DNA of 64,000 nt from Lentinus brumalis (taxonomy: Eukaryota; Basidiomycota; Agaricomycetes; Polyporales; Polyporaceae), in the NCBI GenBank assembly GCA_001792895.1, contig MARA01000023.1, positions 597,354-661,353 of the forward strand, written 5' to 3'. The notes beneath the pieces are model-generated. The model was not told where the DNA came from. It saw only the letters and a list, made by a program, of their open reading frames with translations, and ran no database searches. Both the position numbers and the translations under genes were made by a program. Below are positions 59,399 to 64,000 of this stretch, one piece after another. How positions within the stretch are numbered: position 1 is the first letter of the stretch; each line of letters begins with the position of its first letter.

Positions 59399-60648
59399 AA
59401 GAACTGTTGAGGGGTAGACCTGGTCGCAGTGCCAATGAGGTGGGGATGATGAATAGAAGAGTCGACAACACCTGACTTATATCCCTTTGTGCATAGACGC
59501 TGATGTAAAATATGTAAAATGACGTCAATTGCGGTCAATTGCGCTATGGGCTTCAATCAATTCTTAAGGTGATCGCAAACGTGCGGTGGTCGGACAAGAG
59601 ACTATTTTTTATATGTCATCCTCATGCAGAGCCGCGGCTCATCTCAAAAGCCGCGGCTACGGCTCAGCCTGGGGAACCATGGCCTGCTTAAACCTCAGAC
59701 CAGGCTCTCCAGGATGGCTTAGGCTCAGCTCAAGCTTGACTCGGCCTGAGCTGGAGCCTAATGGAATGCTCACGACTCACTCTTTGCTTCTGCTCACCCT
59801 CGCACAGATCCACGCGGGAATGTAAGATCAGGCGGATTATCCACGAATTACTCTGCACCGGCATTATCAAGCCCGGGCTTGAGAGCCTGGCTCGAGCCTG
59901 AGGAGGTCATCAGCTCGCAGTACGAGAGCCTGACAACTCAAGACGGGCTATGGGACATCACCACTAAGTACTCATACGAACACCCGGACTGACGTCCAAT
60001 GTGAGCAGCAATCAATGACAGCATTGACATTGATACCTGAAATCGATGCATGCACTGACACAGCAAATAAGGACCAATATCAACATCTGAGATTAGCACA
60101 GACGCTGAGGATCGGCATGCTGTGCTGGCGCTGGCACCATTGCAAGCGCTTGAATCTGAAGCGCTGATTATTAATACTGACTCGGTCCACCTGCTGCTCT
60201 TTGGTCTCTTGTCACCGCACCCTTGGACCCGACCCCATAACTATGCAGCATCCATATCAACTATCAGTACAGCATGACATGATGCATCATTCAGCGTCAG
60301 AGTATGCTTTGACTAAATATCATGCTGGTTCACTTCTGGCGTACGAGGTGATACCAACACCACCAAAGCCGCTCGATGCGACAGCGGTCAAACAACAGGT
60401 AATACTGCCTGGGTCTGGCAAGGTAAGCAACTTGTAAATGTGACTTCAGGCCTTGCTCATACCTAGCTCCAGCTCACTGCTGGTCAACGGGCAGTTTACT
60501 ACCTGGCCGACAGTACAGGATCCAGCTGGGGCACCTTGATTGTTGTAGAGCGCACTCTGAGTGGCAGTGAGCAGTTTTATTACTGTTGATGTTTTCAATT
60601 TCCATGCTCAAGTAATATATAGGTATACAATCACATGGAAAGCTATAC
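59399..60648. other. Intergenic; palindromic AGCCGCGGCT elements; possible upstream exon
   Basis: Two perfect palindromes AGCCGCGGCT lie at 59,630-59,639 and 59,649-59,658, followed by about 130 bp of degenerate GGCTCAG/GAGCCTGG motifs to about 59,930. A plus-strand block at 60,243-60,425 (MQHPYQLSVQHDMMHH..., ending before gtaagc) could be an upstream exon of the forkhead-like gene, but I found no clear splice partner. Confidence 0.4.
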
Positions 60649-61124
60649 ATGCCTAACATACTGCAAGAGCATCTTGGCTACGACATCGCATATTTTGTAC
60701 AACAAAGGACACCATCTGATTCGGAAGTCTATAGTACCCTGCGTATCCCGACTGACAAGTACGGGATGGGCTTGGGTGCTGTATCAAGCATGACACAACG
60801 CGGGGGAAAGCCTCGACATGCCATGTCAACCCTGATCCAGCTAGCCTTACTTGGTTCGCCGCGTCGATGCCTGTTGGGATACGAGATAGTGGCTATACTC
60901 ATGGGTCACTTTCCGTATTACAGATCAGCAACTGAAGACTGGAAGGTGAGTAAATAGGTACATGCACTGGTGGTAGTATCCTGATACTGGTCGTGCAGTG
61001 TAGTTTATTCTGTACACTTTACCGGCAGCCATTTTTTTCGTCTCTCCCAGCCCCACCAGATCTACAACCAGCGGAACGTGTCTGGTTTATTTCCTATGGT
61101 ATCCATGGATTGTTCACGATGTAA
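60649..61124 (+). CDS. Divergent forkhead-domain protein
   Basis: Two exons (60649-60945, 60999-61124) encode 140 aa, with a 53-nt gt..ag intron. Residues from about 57 read GKPRHAMSTLIQLALLGSPRR, then EIVAILMGHFPYYRSATEDWK, which follows the forkhead pattern (KPxYSYxxLIxxAIxxSPxxxLTLxEIYxxIxxxFPYYR..W). After the intron, the expected recognition helix NSIRHNLSL is replaced by CSLFCTLYR, and the wing sequence PRPPTDPGKGSYW is echoed by PAPPDLQPAERVWF. The domain is therefore recognisable but probably cannot bind DNA in the usual way. It could be a decaying copy. Upstream exons may be missing from this model. Confidence 0.6.
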
Positions 61125-61732
61125 CAGGATTTTGAAGTGCGCTTGTTGTAACTCGAATGTTATGATGACATGTACATAGATGTGGGTAGCTGGTGCAGTG
61201 GTATGGTCTGACATTAATCTACTGGTCGCCTGTAGTAATATGTGCCATATCAAACCACGTCATCATGCAACCCAACCATCACTTTATAATCGCCGACCGG
61301 TTATGAAGTATACTTGTTGATTTGGGCCCCCAGTCAAGGCAAACCACACAGACATCAACAGCATGCCACGGAATCACACAACAACAGCAGCCTGACTTCG
61401 ACGACACAGTCAGCCCAAGAATTTGATCCAACATCGATAGTTCGACTCCTGGCGATGCCAGGAGAATATTGCACTGTTATCGCAATCAACACTAACTGGG
61501 TTGACGGGTAAATTCACAAGTTCTTCACGCATATTAGCCAAGTCCGAAGGGGTGAATTCCGCACGCATACATATTACCCGAAAAACTTGGCGGAACATAC
61601 AAGATAGACGGCAGACCGATCGCGAAGCCGATATCACTACGTATGCAGGACCTCGAGGCCTCGAAGACGACGCAGGCAAGAATGGTATACACACAAAGTA
61701 CAGAAATCTGGGCGCGAGTGCACGACATCCTC
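61125..61732. other. Intergenic
   Basis: No supported gene. It lies between convergent 3' ends of the forkhead-like and RING genes. Confidence 0.55.
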
Positions 61733-63028
61733 TTACATCACATGCTCAATGTTGTCCTGCTCATCAATTTCCGCACCGTCAAACGCGACTTCACGCTCAT
61801 CGTCGAGGTCCTCCATCTTGTAGGTGTCGATAGAGATCTCACCTACACCGCGCTGGTCATCATCGTCCTCAGCCGGCTCCGAATCGTCATCGATGGTTCC
61901 TTGTTGATCGAGAGCAGCGTACTTGAAGTCGGCGAGCATACCACGGTCTGCCACGCGCCACCACTTGCGCACCTCAACCATGAAGGACTCGCCCGCACTG
62001 TAAAAACTGATGAGCAGACTGGACATCAATTGAGAGTTGACTTACCTCTCGCGCTCCCGGAGGGCGACCAAAGATGGCATGTCAAAACCCCAGTCCAGAA
62101 CGGCCGGAACACGGTTGCGTGTCAGTCGGTCAGTTGCGTCGACCAGACTGAGTTCCACGTTGGCCGCGTCGCGCAGAAGGGTGATGTGGCACTGCAGGAT
62201 AACGGCTACAAGTGAGTTGACGATGAAGGGGAAGGAATCGGGGCTGCGCGGTCCTGTGGCCGAGACGTGTACGACACTTGCATCGCAGGACGGACATTCG
62301 ATGATTGACCCCAACTGTCTTCGTCGATATTCTTGAGCGCCCATGAGATGAGGCAAAGTGCACAAAAGGTGTGCCGACACTCCAGGGTGTTCAGCGTATA
62401 AGGGGACGCACTGTAAATGTGCTGTGTCAGACCAGTAACATCTTACACAACAACACATCACGAACATGATATTCGTACACCTGTCAGGACGGACATCAGT
62501 TCTTCTCCCAAGGGTCGATGAACGGTGAATGAGCGTACAGTGTGCAAACGAACTTATCGTAAACTTCAGTCAGAACCCACTGCACGTCCATCGAGGGGCG
62601 CAGACTGGAGGCTGCTGCTGTCGCGGGAGCGGTGTTTGCTTGAGGGGTGGCTTCCGCGATCGACTGCACAGAGGTCTTGTCATGTTTGATAGTATGATGC
62701 TCGCCAGACACAACTACCTCATCCTCACGCGGTTCAAAAGCCTCCTCCGCCTCGGGGAGACCGACTTCAACCGTCATCAGCACACCGCCTTCACCCTCTG
62801 AGTCACGGCTGCAGGAGCCACCCACCGCTCCAGAGCCCTCCTCGGGAACCACGACCTCCTCCTGACGGGACCTCCTACGCTGCGAAGCAAGCTTCTGTGC
62901 CAGACGGGCTGTGTATTCTCGTTCTGTAAGAGAGAACGTAATGGGCATAAGTAGTCAACTGACGCACCTCTCTTCACCCTGATATCAACGCCTCGTCTCC
63001 CAGTCATCTCGGCCTTGATATGTGGCAT
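61733..63028 (-). CDS. RING-finger protein (putative E3 ubiquitin ligase)
   Basis: Exon 1 (62968-63028, MPHIKAEMTGRRGVDIRVKR) joins exon 2 (about 62539-62923, EREYTARLAQKLASQRRRSRQEEVVVPEEG...) in frame. The RING can be read in pieces: CTLC at the end of exon 2, then PYTLNTLECRHTFCALCLISWAL (about 62,300-62,390), then ECPSC, i.e. C-x2-C ... C-x-H-x2-C-x2-C ... C-x2-C. The last exons are about 62046-62320 and 61733-61997, ending in an acidic tail (DDDSEPAEDDDDQ). The frame changes by one base between ISWALKNIDE and IIECPSC, and one intron would be very short, so the printed sequence may contain an indel. Exon borders in the middle are tentative. Confidence 0.6.
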
Positions 63029-63750
63029 TGTTCCCCAAGTTGAAGCGCCAAGGGTGGTAGTTGTTGCTTGGTGGTGAGGGTGGTAACGAGAAACGAGTTG
63101 AGCTCAGACGACAACCAATGAGCAATTATGAAGGTCCGCATGCAGTCGAACATTACAACAAGACTGATTCGGAAGCATACGGCTGACTCACCCGATTGAA
63201 CAGCACGACAAAGTGTGGACCGGGGGGAGGCCACCACAAACCACAGTATGGAGAAGCCGCGTACAGAACATGTCGCCATCTTGTACGAGGGAATAGCCCG
63301 CACAAGACCAGAGGAAGCAAGAGTTTGTCAAAGTGCAGGTTCAAGTCTGAAAGCAATCTGAGACGTCCGAGATTCGCGAAGTGCGAGAGCACCGCCACAG
63401 ACGCCACAATGTTCAATACAGGCAAATAACGCGTCGAAATGTTGCCAAGTCCACTCCTGCCTGTAAGTTGTACTCTAGAGCTTCGACACCGATTCCACCA
63501 CATACTCTCTGGTGTTGCGTGGGGCTATTCCCTCGCGCAAACCGTTCAAAGCGAGCTCCTGCTTGCCCTCTGTGTGACTACTGCTGCCTCCTGGACCTGC
63601 GCTGTCAGAATCGACTTGCACTACATCACCGCCGCGCCGCTAAAGAGCACTCGTCCCACGTCCACTCAACGACGCTTGTACATTCTAATCAAACATCTTT
63701 CGTTGACCATATCCATCCTAGCCCTCCGCCTCCAAAGGATCACGCGAGCA
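63029..63750. other. Upstream of the RING gene; no firm gene
   Basis: A minus-strand frame at 63,153-63,503 (LSHFANLGRLRLLSDLNLHFDKLLLPLVL...) has a plausible gt..ag border but no recognisable family. It could be a 5' exon of the RING gene or a shadow. Confidence 0.35.
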
Positions 63751-64000
63751 TGTCTATGGCAGTATCTTCTCGTGAGTACCCTCAGTGTTTCAGTTCTCTT
63801 TGCGTGCTCAGTTCCTGTCCTGTAGGACTGCCGGGAGTATGCGTTTCTTCCAATTTGAAGCCAACTATACAACGGTCGTGAACCCTTCCGACGCGAATCT
63901 CTCCGGGTATCCCAAACTCTGACCCGGAGCTCAACCTCTGTGGTCGTGAGCTTCGTCACGCCATCTGGCTGACCGAGCGCAATCCTGAACTCGCGTACAT
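63751..64000 (+). CDS. Possible 5' end of a gene running off the window
   Basis: ATG at 63,751 starts a 22-nt exon (MSMAVSS) with a gtgagt donor at 63,773 and a tag acceptor ending at 63,824. In the frame set by this splice the product stops at 63,881. Another frame near the window end reads NSDPELNLCGRELRHAIWLTERNPELAY, which looks like protein. A missed splice or an indel could connect them. No family is recognised. Confidence 0.25.

Noticed and set aside
1..64000. tRNA or rRNA genes
   Set aside because: I did not see a cloverleaf with conserved T-arm and A-box/B-box pairs, nor rRNA signatures, but without a covariance search I cannot exclude a tRNA.

Overview
The window is nuclear DNA of a filamentous basidiomycete, most likely an Agaricomycete wood-decay fungus such as a polypore. 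Genes are dense and split by many 50-60 nt introns with gt..ag borders. There is a secreted laccase and a DUF6533-type membrane protein, both typical of these fungi, and the conserved genes read as fungal orthologs. No bacterial, plasmid or CRISPR features were seen.

Positions 1-25,018 are a tandem segmental duplication. The unit (10,721 and 10,640 bp) holds about 6-7 kb of gene-poor DNA, a 2 kb upstream region with conserved hairpins, and the first about 354 codons of the cohesin regulator PDS5. Units 1 and 2 break off inside PDS5 exon 2 at the same base. Only the third copy (23,440-28,772) runs to the end of the gene, and as printed that copy carries two 1-nt deletions in exon 1.

From 28.8 to 50.4 kb lies an ordinary conserved block: laccase (-), RNA polymerase III subunit RPC25/RPC8 (-), mitochondrial pyrimidine nucleotide carrier RIM2 (+), CDK9-type kinase BUR1 (-), a DUF6533 protein (-), a VEFS-box SUZ12-like Polycomb protein (-), sphingolipid delta4-desaturase (-), an APH-type phosphotransferase (+) and an MTH1-like NUDIX hydrolase (+). 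These genes do not form an operon or obvious pathway. PDS5, BUR1 and the SUZ12-like gene are all chromatin or transcription factors.

From 50.4 kb to the end the DNA is more accessory: a lineage-specific 333-aa protein with a 4-nt first coding exon, a three-finger C2H2 protein, unrecognised ORFs, degenerate direct repeats, a divergent forkhead-like gene, a RING-finger gene and the possible 5' end of another gene.

The most striking observation is in the SUZ12-like protein. Its disordered N-terminal half contains a segment matching histone H3 residues 15-34, including the K27 context, plus four ARKT motifs, three of them in a minisatellite-encoded repeat that also resembles H3 around K27. A PRC2 subunit carrying built-in copies of the PRC2 substrate would be a novel regulatory arrangement if it is real and conserved.
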